Shown here piece after piece: positions 21,601 to 32,742 of a DNA stretch of 64,000 bases (within the stretch, counting starts at the first letter, position 1; every line of letters starts with the position of its first letter). The notes beneath the pieces are model-generated. The model was not told where the DNA came from. It made no database searches and saw only the letters and a program-made list of their open reading frames with translations. Source of the stretch: Neostapfia colusana (taxonomy: Eukaryota > Streptophyta > Magnoliopsida > Poales > Poaceae). Position numbers and translations under genes: made by a program. The DNA lies in assembly GCA_030760725.1 (NCBI GenBank), contig JASWHV010000008.1, positions 48,928,057-48,992,056 of the forward strand, written 5' to 3'.

Positions 21601-23214
21601 AAGGATTACGAGATAGAGATCCATTATCATCCGGGCAAGGCAAACGTTGTGGCAGACGCGCTAAGCCGCAAGTCACACGTCAATAATCTGACTATCACAC
21701 CGTTGGAAGAGAGCGAACCACCACTACATGTGATTCCACATGGAGCTCTCTACAACCTAGCTTTGATCCCCACCATCCGTGAAGAGATAGCGGCAGCCCA
21801 GAAGAATGACAAGGGCATGTCACATTTGCGGAGACGTGTAGACAGTGGGGAGTTGAAATGTTTCCGGAAGGACGGAGACGGCGTCCTATGGTTCAAGGAC
21901 CGGATCGTCGTACCCCGAAACCCGGAGTTAAGGAAGAGAATCTTTGATGAAGCTCACTTATCAAAGTTTTCTATTCACCCCGGCAGCAACAAAATGTATC
22001 AAGAACTCAGGAGAAAGTTTTGGTGGACACGGATGAAGCGAGAGACTGCAAAATACGTGTCCGAGTGTGATACATGTCGAAGGGTGAAGGCAGACCACAT
22101 GCGGAAACCGGGACTGCTGCAACCACTGGGCGTTCCTGCCTGGAAGTGGGAGGACGTGAGCATGGATTTCGTCGTCGGTTTACCCACCACCTTACAGAAA
22201 CATGATTCTGTGTGGGTGATCGTCGATCGGCTCACCAAAGTTGCCCATTTCATCCCGGTCAACACCAACTATAACGCCAAGAAGTACGCTGAACTGTACA
22301 TCTCACGGATCCTATGCTTATATGGCGTACCCCGTACCATCGTATCGGACCGGGGCACTTTATTTGTGTCCCGTTTTTGGGAGCAGCTACACGCTGCCTT
22401 GGGGACGAAGCTGATCCGTAGTTCAGCCTACCACCCGCAGACGGATGGGCAAACGGAGCGGGTAAATCAAATCCTAGAAGACATGCTACGAGCTTGCGCT
22501 ATCGACCACGGCAAGAATTGGGATGATCACTTGCCATTAGCCGAGTTCTCGTACAACAATGGGTACCAAGCCAGCATCAAGATGGCGCCCTACGAGGCGC
22601 TATACGGCAGGAAATGCCGCACACCACTGAACTGGTGTGAATCTGGCGAGAGGGTTACCTTCGGGATTGACCTTGTCAACAACGCAGAAGAAAAGGTTCG
22701 ACTGATTCAAGCGAACCTAAAAGCCGCTCAATCCCGACAGAAACAGTATGCGGACCGGAGAAGGCGCCCATTACAGTTCGAAGTTGGAGATCACGTATAC
22801 CTACGAGTGTCTCCAATGAAGGGCGTAAACAGATTTGGGGTGAGAGGAAAGTTAGCACCCCGATTCATCGGTCCATTCCAGATTACCGAAAGATGTGGAT
22901 CGGTAGCATACCGGCTGCAATTACCAGAAGCACTTTCCGGTGTGCACGACGTCTTTCACATTTCCCAGCTGAGGAAGTGTCTCAAGCTATCAACTACCGT
23001 TCAGCTGGAAGACATTAAAGAACTGCAACCGGATCTCACCTATCGGGAGGAACCGGTGCAGATTATTGATGAAAAGGCCCGAATCACACGCAACCGTACG
23101 TTGTGGTTCTACAAGGTTCTATGGAGTAATCACTCCATGGACGAAGCGACATGGGAGAGCGAAGAATTCCTTCGCACTAACTACCCCGACTTTTTCACGT
23201 CGCATATTCGGTAA
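18658..23214 (+). CDS. Element B: gag-pol polyprotein, intact
   Basis: One frame of 1518 residues from MTRTRANP. I prefer ATG 18658 over the in-frame ATG 18628, because an acceptor-like TTGAATTTCAG ends at 18656 with CTAAT upstream as a possible branch point. In order: polyQ/polyP N-terminus (~30-45); retrotransposon gag domain (~90-250); zinc knuckle CYKCGRPGHFASSC (~356); protease DSGATHNF (~434); RT with FIDDILVYSK (~746); RNase H acidic residues (~891, ~955, ~995); integrase HHCC (~1100-1140) and catalytic Asp ~1170, Asp ~1230, Glu ~1267; and a chromodomain-like tail ending DEATWESEEFLRTNYP. All catalytic motifs look normal. The tail marks a chromovirus, a group thought to target heterochromatin. 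Stop at 23212-23214. Confidence 0.96.
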   Translation: MTRTRANPDVGGTSQGGETSQPPPEDSSGQQQQQQQQTPPPPLPTVTLADIVAAMAGSHQQHTELLQTLIANTSRPERRQDREERQQSSYSDFLATHPPVFSRADEPLDADNWLRAIEMKFGLLQISEQRKTQFAVQQLQGSASAWWANFCASQPTDRVMTWAEFRTAFRAYHIPPGLMKRKTQEFLHLQQGSRNALEYSRAFNDLALYASYHADTDEKRRDHFYQGLNPLLKDKLAMFNRGSLNDIIDAAIVQEDSGKELAAAERKRSAPQSSGEGGGPSQKFRMVNRPPSGPRWQPPQRSMPFRGRPYSSPAFRPALPAPPQQQQQQRAMPRAFAPPQRMPGFRPPSTPPAAATCYKCGRPGHFASSCPERQGGGVVPQFPGRNQPRNPTNARRANPRPGTVHQLAIEDVPEGEPILAGMFQLHQHPAIVLFDSGATHNFISQAFIAKHSLPILPTDSPYLICSPGGKISASVMVSKAPLCLAGRVYPTSLIILEGQKVDVILGMSWLTRHGAVLDTVLRVVHLNSGVHGSHSLFLDSPEIKLPSVYQATTIRLEDIPVVREFPDVFPDDLPGMPPDREVEFKIELAPRTMPISRRPYKMAPKELAELKTQLTDLLEKGFIRPSSSPWGCSALFVKKKDETLRLCVDYRPLNAVTIKNKYPLPRIDMLFDQLVEAKVFSKMDLRSGYHQIKIRAEDIPKTAFSTRYGLYEYLVMSFGLTNAPAHFMYLMNSVFMPELDKFVVVFIDDILVYSKSEEDHKKHLRIVLQRLRDHKLYAKFSKCEFWISQVPFLGHIISAEGIAVDPSKITQVLNWKSPRTVHEVRSFLGLAGYYRRFIPNFSKIAKPMTELLKKATKYVWSPACEAAFKALVKHLTSAPVLAQPDTTKPFDVYCDASGIGLGCVLMQDRRVVAYGSRQLRNHEQNYPTHDLELAAVVLALKMWRHYLLGNLVHLYTDHKSLKYIFTQKELNMRQRRWLELIKDYEIEIHYHPGKANVVADALSRKSHVNNLTITPLEESEPPLHVIPHGALYNLALIPTIREEIAAAQKNDKGMSHLRRRVDSGELKCFRKDGDGVLWFKDRIVVPRNPELRKRIFDEAHLSKFSIHPGSNKMYQELRRKFWWTRMKRETAKYVSECDTCRRVKADHMRKPGLLQPLGVPAWKWEDVSMDFVVGLPTTLQKHDSVWVIVDRLTKVAHFIPVNTNYNAKKYAELYISRILCLYGVPRTIVSDRGTLFVSRFWEQLHAALGTKLIRSSAYHPQTDGQTERVNQILEDMLRACAIDHGKNWDDHLPLAEFSYNNGYQASIKMAPYEALYGRKCRTPLNWCESGERVTFGIDLVNNAEEKVRLIQANLKAAQSRQKQYADRRRRPLQFEVGDHVYLRVSPMKGVNRFGVRGKLAPRFIGPFQITERCGSVAYRLQLPEALSGVHDVFHISQLRKCLKLSTTVQLEDIKELQPDLTYREEPVQIIDEKARITRNRTLWFYKVLWSNHSMDEATWESEEFLRTNYPDFFTSHIR

Positions 23215-23247
23215 TTTTCCACCGTCCTCTCTCTCATTTCACCTTAT

Positions 23248-23281
23248 AATCTCGGGACGAGATTCTTTTAAGGGGGGAGGA
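23248..23281 (+). promoter_or_regulatory. Element B: hairpin and polypurine tract
   Basis: AATCTCG-GGA-CGAGATT (23248-23264) is followed by AAGGGGGGAGGAA (~23270-23282), directly before the LTR TG at 23283. Confidence 0.9.
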
Positions 23282-23282
23282 A

Positions 23283-26200
23283 TGTAAGGGCCTCAGTTTT
23301 TGACACTCATTTGCAGTGTTCATCACCACACCACACACCTCATTTGAGGAAAAATGATGAACACAAATAAAGAGCAAGTAACAATTATCAACATGCTCAT
23401 TAGGGAACAAACTCACACATTGCAAAAGTGGTACTTCCCACATGTGATATAGATGGGCTGGACATATGAAAACTCCTACACTTTGCTAAGGATGTCCATG
23501 CCAAGTTTCACCCAAATTCAAAACATTTTTTGAGGTCATCTTGGGTGTAGATAGGAAAGGGGCAGTTTGAAAACATATTCAAATTCAAACTGTTTTCACC
23601 CACTGAATTTAAAAGTGGAAGGCATATTCTTGCTCAGCACATTTTTGTGAGCTCACACACCAATTTTCACTCCATTTGGAGTTGATCTTGACATGAGCTA
23701 AGGGGGAGAAATTCAAACTTTATTTGAATTTCAAACTGCACTTGTGCTGAAATTCATTCAAACCAAACCTCATTTGAACTTTGATCAATTCAAATGGCTC
23801 TTGGGTGAATAATTTGAGTTGCCAAGGGTAGAATAGGGTTCACTGTTTACCACAGCTGTTAGGAATAAATTTCAGAGGTTAAAAGAGGAGTGGGACCCAC
23901 ATGTCAGCCTCAGCCTCAAAGCAAACCGACTGAACCACAGTTCAGTCGGTTCCCGGCTGTTGTGCGCGCGCGCCACCGAAGGGGCCGGCCGGCGCCAGCT
24001 CCTGCTGCGTGCCCCAAGCCGGAGGCCAGCCGGCCGAGCTATTTATTCCCTCCCCGGCGTGCCTCAGTCACCATTTCCCCGAGCTACCGACGTGCGCGAC
24101 TGCTTTTCCCACTGCCATCGCCGCCGCTCGAGTTCCTGCTTGATCAAGCCGATCGCAGCTCCCTCTTTCCATTCCAAGGTCCCAGCAAGGTACTAGCAAC
24201 CATCCTCCATCCTTCCCATGGATAGAAATCGATTGAAACCGAGTGATATCGGCTGTGCCGAAAGATCAAACTCGGAACTGGAAACCGCCGCACCTCGGGC
24301 TCTCGTGGACAGCCCAACCTGGGCGTTGTCACGCCCGAGCCAAGGCACCCTTGGACGCGCAAGTGATCGGTGCTGCTCATCCCCGAGCCACAGCTCGAGT
24401 GGTTGCTCACCGGCGGCGAATTTCCACTTTTCCCCTTTCTGTGTGCAGAACGACCCTCGGGTACGATTCTGTTTAATTCGTGCTCTAGAAAGGATTAGAG
24501 GGCCTCAGGCCACTCCCACACGAACTAGACACGGTGACGCACAAGTTGCCTTCACAACTCTGGGCCGGAGAACTTCTGTGCCCGGCGTAATTCAAGGTCT
24601 ACTAATGGCGGAACGCACGGGGGGTATCGGGCGCACGGTGAGGACCTATTTCGGGCCTTCCCCGAGCTACCCCGAGTTCATGTCGACCTTCTCTGAGGTC
24701 CACTGATGCTCCCCGACCGGTTTTCCAAGTAGCTGAGGCACTAGGAGCATCAGCCGACATGGCCGAAGTCGTTCCGATATGGCGGCTCGTCGCCGACCAT
24801 GCTCCGGCCGTTGTCATGAGCAGCTGACCCTCGGATCATGTTCCCCAAGTAAAAGTAGGCAGGGGCGGCCAGAATCAAGAAGTTTGAAGCTGTACAGCAG
24901 CCGGCGGCGAGCTCTCCGGCGAGGTCCCTCGGCGGCGGAGCGCGGGTGTCGCGAGGTTGAAGAAGGGGGTGGACCCCAGCTGTCAGCGGCCGATATTTTG
25001 AATCGGGATCCGGCTGCGGCCGGGATCGGGTGTGCTGGCGCGCAAAAGCCTTGTGGGCCGCGGTGTGTTGTCGCTTCGGCGTGCGACGCGTGTCCCCTGG
25101 GCCCACGCGCAAGTTTAAACTTTTCCCCGATTTTCAGATTTCCTTCAAACTTCAAATCCTTATAACTTTGGCTAGAAAGCTCCAAATTGAGTGAACCAAA
25201 TTTTGCTGGATTCAGCTCTTTGAGTACTTTCCAGAAAATCAAGTGTCACTTCATGAAATTCCCTAATTCTCCAGAATTAATTCCTTAAAGTTTAAACTGT
25301 TAGGAATTTTAACTGGAGAATCATTTGGAGGAAAATCCTGAAATTTTGCTGAGATGTTCACCAAAATATCCTTGAACTACCATAAAAATTTCAGATCCAT
25401 TTGAGCTCATTTAGTCCACCTAATGGTGTGATTAGTAAAACTGTTCCAGAGAAAATAGAAAATGTTCAGAAACATTTTCAGAATTTTCTCTGAAATTGTT
25501 TAGCTCATATCTTTAGTTAGAGACTTCCAAATTAAGTGAGACCAATTCCATTAGAACCCTCTGAAAATCTAGTTTTCAGAAAGTCATAGTTTGTTTCATG
25601 AAAATACCTAGAACACCCTAAAAGCCTTTAATTAAGGTCAAGGACATAATTATTTGTGGAGGGCTCAAATGAGCTTTGCTGCAACTAAAACTTGACCAAG
25701 TCTCTGTTTAGGTTGTAACCAAGCCACCGTAAAAGTTTCACAGTCATTAGGTCTATCTAGTAAAGGTTATAGACTTCACAACTTCAAAGTTAATACAAAA
25801 GCATTTAATTAATACATATATTGTTCTTATCATGTAGTCGCTAAGGTCGAGGAGGAACCCGAAGTCCTAGACTTCGTTACTCCGGAGGAACAGCTAGCCT
25901 ACGACCAAGAGCAGCAAGGCAAGCCCCGGTTTGCATTAACCATTTTATAAATTTTTATTGTTTTGAGCACATACTTGTTTTCTTTATGTTGTGCATCAGA
26001 GTCTTGTTTGGAAACCCCACTGCATAGCCAAGAAAACCATGGGTTGGGGTTTAGGATTGCAAACCCCGTTAGCCACTGCATTGCTAGGATAGAGTAGGAT
26101 TCGGTACAAGTCGAGTAGTTGGAACTACTCGCGAGAATAGGCTAGAGGCACATTGCTCGGGTAGAGATAGCACATGATACACATGGCAAGAAAATGAGAC

Positions 26201-27329
26201 CGAGCGGAGAGTAAGGGCAGCAGGACTTTGGGGCCTGTGTGCTGTAGCTCCGCTTGTGTCGATTGAGGACCGAGCCGTGTGCGGGCCTGTTGAACAAGCT
26301 AGAACAGTACCGAAGACCTACCGGCTATATGGGAACCGGGAAACTGATGTAACTCGGGTAGCGGGGTATTGAGGCATTGCCCGTCGTTCAGAGGGTAGGT
26401 TGAGAGCTCGAGGTGTAAATCAGCTGGCGGCACAGAGATGCGCGTGCAGGGACCTCTTGCTCGGGACGATGGGACCGGTTCAATATTTGGCTAACGGGTG
26501 AAAGGTAGTCGCGTACGGCGTCCGTGATGGTTGTTGTAGGCAACATCGAGTACGGGCGTACGTGACGGGTTGTTCGGGTAACCCTGCAGGTGTAAATCGA
26601 TTATAATCGCCGTCCCTCGCGGTCAGTGAGTACCACTTGTTCACTGTACCGTGACGTAGAAAGAACAGGCTAGTTACATGTTAAAATGTTGCTGATTGAA
26701 AGTTGGATATTGATTGTTAATGATATGTTGTAGCTTAGTGCTAACTAAAGTTCTTTTCAACTTTGGGCAAAGTACATGAGAGAAATGCGTTTCTTGTTTG
26801 ATTGCGGCTCTCTCATGTGCCTTAGCGTAAAGTTCTCCACAACCTGCTGCTAAAACTTGAAAGTAAGGTTCTACTAATTAGGCGAGTCCTTGCAAATGAT
26901 TTTTACCTCATGCAACCCATCACCCTCATGTAGAAGTTTCATGTTTAGGTGAGACGGGTCAGACTTGCTGAGCCTTCGTGCTCACTGCTTGTGTTTGAAG
27001 CTTTTGCAGGGTTCTATGAGGAAGGGACTCCCGAAGAGGAGACGGAACCCCAGGAGGGGAACCCCGTCGAGTGGGAGTCGTGCACGCCGCAGAGTTAGTG
27101 TGCGAGTGTGCTAGCAAGGACACGTTCGAGGGCTGAACGTGCACTTGATGCTTAGTCTACGCCCGCGAGTGTGGACTAAACTTATTTTGATGTAAACATG
27201 TTAATAAACTTGTTTATGTAATAAAGCTTCCGCTTCCGCTTTGTACCTTTGACGTGTGTTATACGGTGTTGTGCAACGCAGCACCCCTCAGCGTGATCCT
27301 GGCTCGACAGGACCAGTGGGGTCGTGTCA
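23283..27329 (+). repeat. Element B: 3' LTR (4047 bp)
   Basis: Same length and, apart from A at 24475, the same sequence as the 5' LTR as far as I could see. Ends GTGTCA at 27329. All sub-features lie at the 5' LTR coordinates plus 11389. Confidence 0.95.
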
Positions 27330-27334
27330 ATATG
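27330..27334. repeat. Right TSD of element B (ATATG)
   Basis: Exact repeat of 11889-11893. Confidence 0.96.
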
Positions 27335-27930
27335 TGCCATCAGTTGATCTTGAGTGATACACCTGCTAGATTCTTTGACCTGAGATCGCCATTGTTTCTC
27401 ACTATGTGTAGTTGTGCACTTTGAAACTATCAAACGCTACTCCGTAACTGGGTGGTCATAAAAATAGTCTTCAGGTGCATGATGAAGCATGGAATGAGAT
27501 GTGTGCGGATCAAGATGGGATTTGCCCCTCCTAAATAACAGGAGAGATATCTCTGGGCCCCTCGAGATAGTTGGATTGAAAGTGCATGGCCATGCCAAAA
27601 TGATTAAAGAGTTAATCATTATGACTAAAAGTTAGTCATAGATTGAATCCACTATTTGATCGAGCGAATGGTCGAGCTATCACAAGGATGGCACGTATCT
27701 CGCCTTGAGCTTGACTGGTATCGTGTGGCAAAGGAATTAGCATGTGAATGTATCTAGGTTCAGCCGATATGATCTTTATGTACATTCGGGAGTCAGTATG
27801 TCCTGCTAGGTACCTCTACTGACTTGTGTTTGAAAACGGTTTTCATTCATAACCGACTGTACATGAACCTAACGGGTCACACACTTAAGGGGATGGAATA
27901 TTGAAAAACTTGGCTATATGATTGTCTCTA
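27335..27930 (+). other. Copia-1: 3' untranslated region, part 2
   Basis: Non-coding continuation of Copia-1 after the B insertion. No domain-bearing frame and no second element seen. Confidence 0.75.
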
Positions 27931-27945
27931 GTGCAAGTGGGAGAT
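27931..27945 (+). promoter_or_regulatory. Copia-1: polypurine tract
   Basis: GTGCAAGTGGGAGAT directly precedes the 3' LTR. The AAGTGGGAGA core is typical of copia elements. Confidence 0.8.
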
Positions 27946-28375
27946 TGTTCGTGATATGCCCAAGAAGCAATCATAACTATTCGGATAAAGGCCTGATGGA
28001 TATTTGATCCATAAGAATTTAGGGTACTAATGGGCCTGTGACCTAAAAGCCCATTAGCGCGCCTATAAATATGAGGGGTAGTGTTAGGGACAGATGACTC
28101 CACCAGATAGTAGTCCCAGCCGCCGCCCCTCACAGGTCAGCCGCCGAAACCCCTGCCGTGCGCACGGTGCTAGCACACCGACGCACGGCGTTCCTCCCTG
28201 TACGTGTGGACTCCGTAGAGGCGCTGCTATTACTGCTGCGCTGATCGGCTACGACGCGCATCTACGATCCACTGCGCTGCGCGTCTAGTGGTAACGATCC
28301 ATGACCTTCTTACTCGCATGTTTCCTGGGTGATACGGTCGAATTGCTAGTGTAGCGCATCGCCTATTGCCCTACA
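27946..28375 (+). repeat. Copia-1: 3' LTR
   Basis: 430 bp, TGTTCGTGATATGCCC to CCTACA, about a dozen differences from the 5' LTR. TATA at 28063-28072. CACAC follows (28376-28380), the right target duplication. Confidence 0.93.
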
Positions 28376-28502
28376 CACACGACGTAGCATACACCTTCTA
28401 TACTCCCATGCACGTTCATAGGATCAAGAACCACCGAGAATCATCGATCAAAGGTGCTGTTCATCGAGTTTTTCGACTTTCGCCGGATTTTGACCTAGCC
28501 CG

Positions 28503-28571
28503 ACGGTGAGGTCATACTTCCGGCAAGTTCCAGTGAGATCGGCGGTAGGGTCCGTGTTCTCCTCGGTGCAG
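28503..28571 (+). other. Element C: conserved 69-bp LTR block
   Basis: Begins ACGGTG; 23 codons with T1, V2, Phe19 and Val22, followed by TGG TGC TGT as in E. An in-frame TGA lies four codons upstream, so a longer frame is broken on that side. Confidence 0.5.
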
Positions 28572-29857
28572 TGGTGCTGTACGAGAAAACAGCGACGTGT
28601 TTGCTGCTGTATAACGCTCTAGCGACATCGCCGGAGTTGCCACAGACGCTGTCACCGTCGCACCAAGGTTTCTGGCCGTTGCCAATCTGAGATACTCCCG
28701 GCAACGTGTTCCTCGCACTAAAATACGTGGGGACGGCGAGATTCAGCAAGTTCCAAGCACCGGAGGCCCCTTCCGGTGAGAACTCCGGCGAGCTAGGCGC
28801 CCGGATCGCGCGGGCGTCGGGAGGAGGAAGACGACTGGGGGCCCGCATGTCAGTGGTGATATTTTAAATCGTCAATCCGCTGCGGCCCCGGGATCCAGTG
28901 TGGTGGCGCGGGAAGTGTCCTGTGGCCCCGTGTGGCGTGATTGCAGCAGCCGACACGTGTAGGAGGGACCCACAGTCAGAGTTTGAATGTTTCCCGAATT
29001 AATTTGAATTCCAGATTTAGTTCAAACTTTAGAAGCTCATAACTTTTGCTAGTAAGCTCCAAATTTAGTGATTCAAATTGGGTTGGATTCATATTGCATA
29101 GATCTATCCAAATATGCAACCCAATTTGTATGAAACCCATTATTTAGTTCTGGAAAATGCTTTAAAGCTTTTCAGCAAAAGAATTTTAGAGGGAGTTTGG
29201 TTCAACCAAAAATCCTCAAATTTAGCCAGAATATTCTTTAGGATGTTAGTGAACCCCTGTAAAAGCTTCAGACCATTTGGAGTTGATTTGACCAGGGCAA
29301 TTCAGATTTGAAGGTGCTGTGTTCATTTGAATACAGAAACATTTTCAGAGAATTTCCAAAACTTGGAAAATCAGTTCTGGGCAGATATTAGCTCCAATAA
29401 TGCTAGGAAAAATTCATGCAAACTCTAGGAGATATAATTCAAATTGTAGTTCATTAAGTTGGGCATGAACAGGAGTGTTACCCCAGAATTAATTCTTCTT
29501 TGCTTATTTGCTGAGAGAATTATTCTGAGCAAACCACTCAATGAAAAGTGCTAATTTTTGGTCCAGAGGGTTTTCTTGGGACAAAGAACTCACACGAAAA
29601 TTCTCAGCTCCATTGGAGCTCTGGATCACCCCTGCTCTGTTTAACCACTTGAGGTGATCAATGTGGAAGAGGGGGATAACCACTCAGCACTTAACCATGT
29701 GCTTAGGTCCAAACTCAAACCACTAGCCCCAGTTTCATCTTTAAATTCTTAAACAGAGTTCCAGTTATTAAAAACTTGTTATTAGAACTAATAGCAGAAG
29801 CATTACAATAAACTTATGTGCATATCCATTAACATGTAGTATTTTATTAACGTGTAG

Positions 29858-29938
29858 TCGCTGAAGGCGAGGAGGCTCCGGAGGTACTCGACTTCCTACT
29901 TCCGGAAGAAGAACTAACCCCTGACCAGCAGCAACAAG
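29858..29938 (+). other. Element C: acidic exon a
   Basis: 81 bp, preceded by CGTGTAG and ending CAACAAG before GCAAGCCCC. It encodes an acidic peptide with APEVLDFLLPEEEL, matching B in length, frame and the PEVLDF core while differing at synonymous sites. Confidence 0.55.
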
Positions 29939-30967
29939 GCAAGCCCCGGTTTGCATTAACCCTTTTTATAAGTTTTATTTTGTTTTCATGTGTCATATGA
30001 AGTGTGAATGTGCATTAGGTATAGGATGGATGGAACCCCACTTGCATAACCAAAAAGTTTCCGATAAGAGTGAGGGTAGTGTCTAAGACCTCCAATAGAC
30101 AGGCTATGCTTAATGATACATAGGACTTCGGTACAAGTCGAGTAGTTGGAATCTACTCGCGAGTTAGGCTTGGGACACACGGGATTGGTTCGAGTGATGT
30201 GAGATCACCTTGGTAATGAAAATGGGACTTGGCAGGGGCTAGGGCGCAGCAAGAGGGAGTCTTGTGTGCGCAGCCCTGTTCGTGTCGATTGAGGACCGAT
30301 CCGTGTGCGGCCCATGCTGATCAAGTTTGAACGTACCGAAGGCATATTGGATATATGGGCCCCGATAAACCGACGTAGCCTAAACCTCCGGGCGTCGAGG
30401 CATAACGCACCGATTTATAGGTGTAGGCTGAGCGCAGCAAGGTGGAAATCTGCCAACGGGCATAGAGAGATGCTCCGTGTGTGGAACCTCCTGCTCGTTT
30501 CGGTGCGACTGGTTCGACGTTTGGGCTGTTGGGTGAAAGGTTGTCCCGTACGACATCGAGTGAGCGTGCTGTGCAGCTCCACGGGTGGGTGTACGTAACG
30601 TGCCCTTTGGGTTTCCCTGCAGGTGTATATCGAGTTGATTCGCCGACCCTCGCGGTGAAGAGTACCACTTGGTCACTGAGTCGTGACGTAGGCTAATGTA
30701 TGAAATATGATGATTCAATATTGCTGATTGATATAATTGTATTGCTACATGTGTGCCACCAAATATTGCTTACTAAATTTCAGCTTCCCAAACTGTTAAA
30801 TTTGTGGCTAAAAGATGAACTAAGGACGAACGTGTAGGCGTGTCCATTTGCTGCAATGTTACTATCCTATGTGCGTTGTACACCTCATGTAGAGTTTCAT
30901 GATTAGGTGAGTCGGTTAAGTCTTGTTGAGCCCTCGTGCTCACGGTTGCTGCTTAAGTGTTTTTCAG

Positions 30968-31065
30968 GTGAGGAGCCACCCACGGACTCGGAGTACGAGT
31001 CCACCGGCGAGGGTTACCCTCCGTCGGGGACCACGGCTGAGTGGGAGCCGTACACGCCGCGCTGA
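30968..31065 (+). other. Element C: acidic exon b
   Basis: Starts after GTGTTTTTCAG (to 30967). Joined to exon a across 1029 bp it stays in frame and ends AEWEPYTPR, TGA at 31063-31065. The body (SEYESTGEGY) is unlike B, but the terminal motif is shared. Confidence 0.55.
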
Positions 31066-31116
31066 GCTGAGACGTGCAGCTAGTGTGGGTTGCCCTAGGG
31101 CTGGGCAACCGACTTT

Positions 31117-32742
31117 TGTGTAAGATCGAAGAGCACGTGAAAAGCTACCAGAGGGGGGGTGAATGGTAGACTAAAACTTTTCGCAGCAGAAACAACAAGA
31201 ACCCCTCAGCAAAAAATCAATCGGTTAAAGAAACCGTGTGTGCAAGTGTTTTCAAATGTGTTCAACCGTGACAAATCAAGTAGAGAGGTAGAGAATCAAG
31301 TCACGGATCTAATGCAACAAGAATCACTTGAAAACACGAAGTAAAACTTGAGATACGATCAAAACATTAAACGAAGATCAATCTGTTCTACCCGATATAA
31401 AACAGATCTGCAACACTGCAAAGAAACTCGTGTATCTCAAAAACTACAGATCCGAAGCTCGTGAAAATTTCACAGATGATAGATAATTGAGTTGTGAAGA
31501 CAACCCAAAAAGAATCACGTCAATTGGATCTTTAAAACTCGAGTTATGAACGAAACACCGAAGCAACGTCGGTCTGTCCAGAAACTCGGCGAGAAAGACT
31601 TGACGAAAAACAAATCGGACGAACAAGGCACAAAAGTTTCTTTAGAATACGAATTTTGTTTATAAAAACACAAGAGGAACAGCCCCAAAGTCGTGCTCCA
31701 CGAGCTCTGGCCCCCCTTGCTTATATAACCAGCCCTAAGGCCAACCCAATTCAAACTAGGACTCCTACTCCTACTTTGATTCAAACTCTAACTTTCCAAA
31801 ACTGCTCAAGACTCTTCTATAGGCAGATAGAAGCAATCTTAAGACATCCAAACACCTTAGGAACGTCCCAAACATTCCTAAAACAACTCTACTTCGTGCC
31901 TAACACGAAATCCTATCATAACCAACTCAAATATTTCCATATTTGAGCCATAACCGACTCAGCCGCAGCTTGAGTCCATAATCCAGCCGGTTGGACCTTT
32001 CCGACCAATTCTTTACGTCCACTTCTCTTCATCACGCCTTGGAATAATGTTGCCACGTCCATGCACTCCTTGCACATGTGCAAACACCTTCCAACGACGT
32101 ACACGCAACCTTCATATGCACTGCCCTTGATCCAAACATGCTGCGCGACCTCCCGATCAACTCAACCACAGCTCCTCCCGAACTTGGTTGTTGGAACCTC
32201 ATCTCCTCCCTGAGACTAGTCCAAGGATCCCGTCACCAGCCATGTCTTGAACTCAAGCAACACCTGCACATGAATAAACAACCAATTCTTCCAAGCACAA
32301 GTCCTCGACTTGACTCACGTTAGTTCGAAAACCATAACACCTTACATGAGCACGTCACATAAGCATGTTGCAAACCATATCAAATGATAACAGCCATAAC
32401 CACCAAAACACACCAAAAACTTAGCAAATTAATACTAAGCAAACCTTCCCATAAAGCAAGTTTGAAACATTGCGAGTTAAAAGCAAAAACAAGACGCTGC
32501 AGTTCCACGAGTTGAACTTCACGGGAGCTCCCTAAAAACAAGCTCCAGACCTCACAGAAGCTCTCCGGACCTTGCAGGAGCTCTTCGGACCTTGTGTCGG
32601 ACCTTGCCAACACTTGGCGGACCTAACAAAGAACTTGTCGGACCTTGCCACAGAAGAATGTTTTGGCAATATTCAAAACTTTGAATGTTAATGCTAACTT
32701 TTATCCTAATTGCCAATGTATTCAGCACACATAGGTCTCACA
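31117..32742 (-). repeat. Element D: 3' LTR of a minus-strand Ty1/copia element
   Basis: Read on the minus strand, the tract AAGGGGGAGAT precedes TGTGAGACC at 32742. The other end, TGTGTAAGATCG on the plus strand, is placed at 31117 by the break in C and by the required CA terminus; 31119 is also possible. Plus 31150-31162 has GAGGGGGGGTGAA, a stretch common near the ends of such LTRs. CGGACC repeats lie at 32566-32644. Other frames have no domain. Confidence 0.7.
32566..32646 (-). repeat. Spaced CGGACC repeats in the U3 of D
   Basis: CGGACC occurs at 32566, 32586, 32598, 32618 and 32639 (spacing 20, 12, 20, 21). On the element's own strand it reads GGTCCG and lies in the first 200 bp of the LTR, where enhancer repeats are common. 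Confidence 0.6.

Larger units (their letters stand above)
11894..27329 (+). mobile_element. Element B: complete, apparently intact Ty3/gypsy chromovirus (Tekay/Del type) with an extra ORF
   Basis: Two LTRs of exactly 4047 bp, an ATATG target duplication, primer site, aORF, open gag-pol and polypurine tract are all present; total 15,436 bp. Reading the LTRs side by side I noticed one difference (G at 13086 versus A at 24475), and all open frames in the two LTRs translate identically. This is the youngest insertion in the window and the only element with every frame open, so it may still be able to move. Confidence 0.96.
5834..28375 (+). mobile_element. Copia-1: complete but defective Ty1/copia element, carrying element B
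   Basis: Two 430-bp LTRs (5834-6263, 27946-28375) with TG...CA ends and a CACAC target duplication bound it. Gene order gag, protease, integrase, RT, RNase H marks it as Ty1/copia. Removing B leaves about 7.1 kb. About a dozen differences between the LTRs (roughly 3%, by eye) fit an insertion older than B. Several coding lesions make it non-autonomous. I did not assign a lineage. Confidence 0.95.
28381..31116 (+). mobile_element. Element C: gypsy-type LTR, right piece, truncated by D
   Basis: Continues the LTR begun at 4780: rest of the GC-rich leader with the 69-bp block (28503-28571), GGGACCCACAGTCAG near 28965, A/T-rich stretch, acidic exon a (29858-29938), hairpin (30139-30159) and acidic exon b (30968-31065). 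Just where B continues toward its polyadenylation signal, C is cut by the LTR of D (after GACTTT, ~31116). Open frames around 30305-30718 lie in the intron-like stretch and have no recognised domain. Confidence 0.8.
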
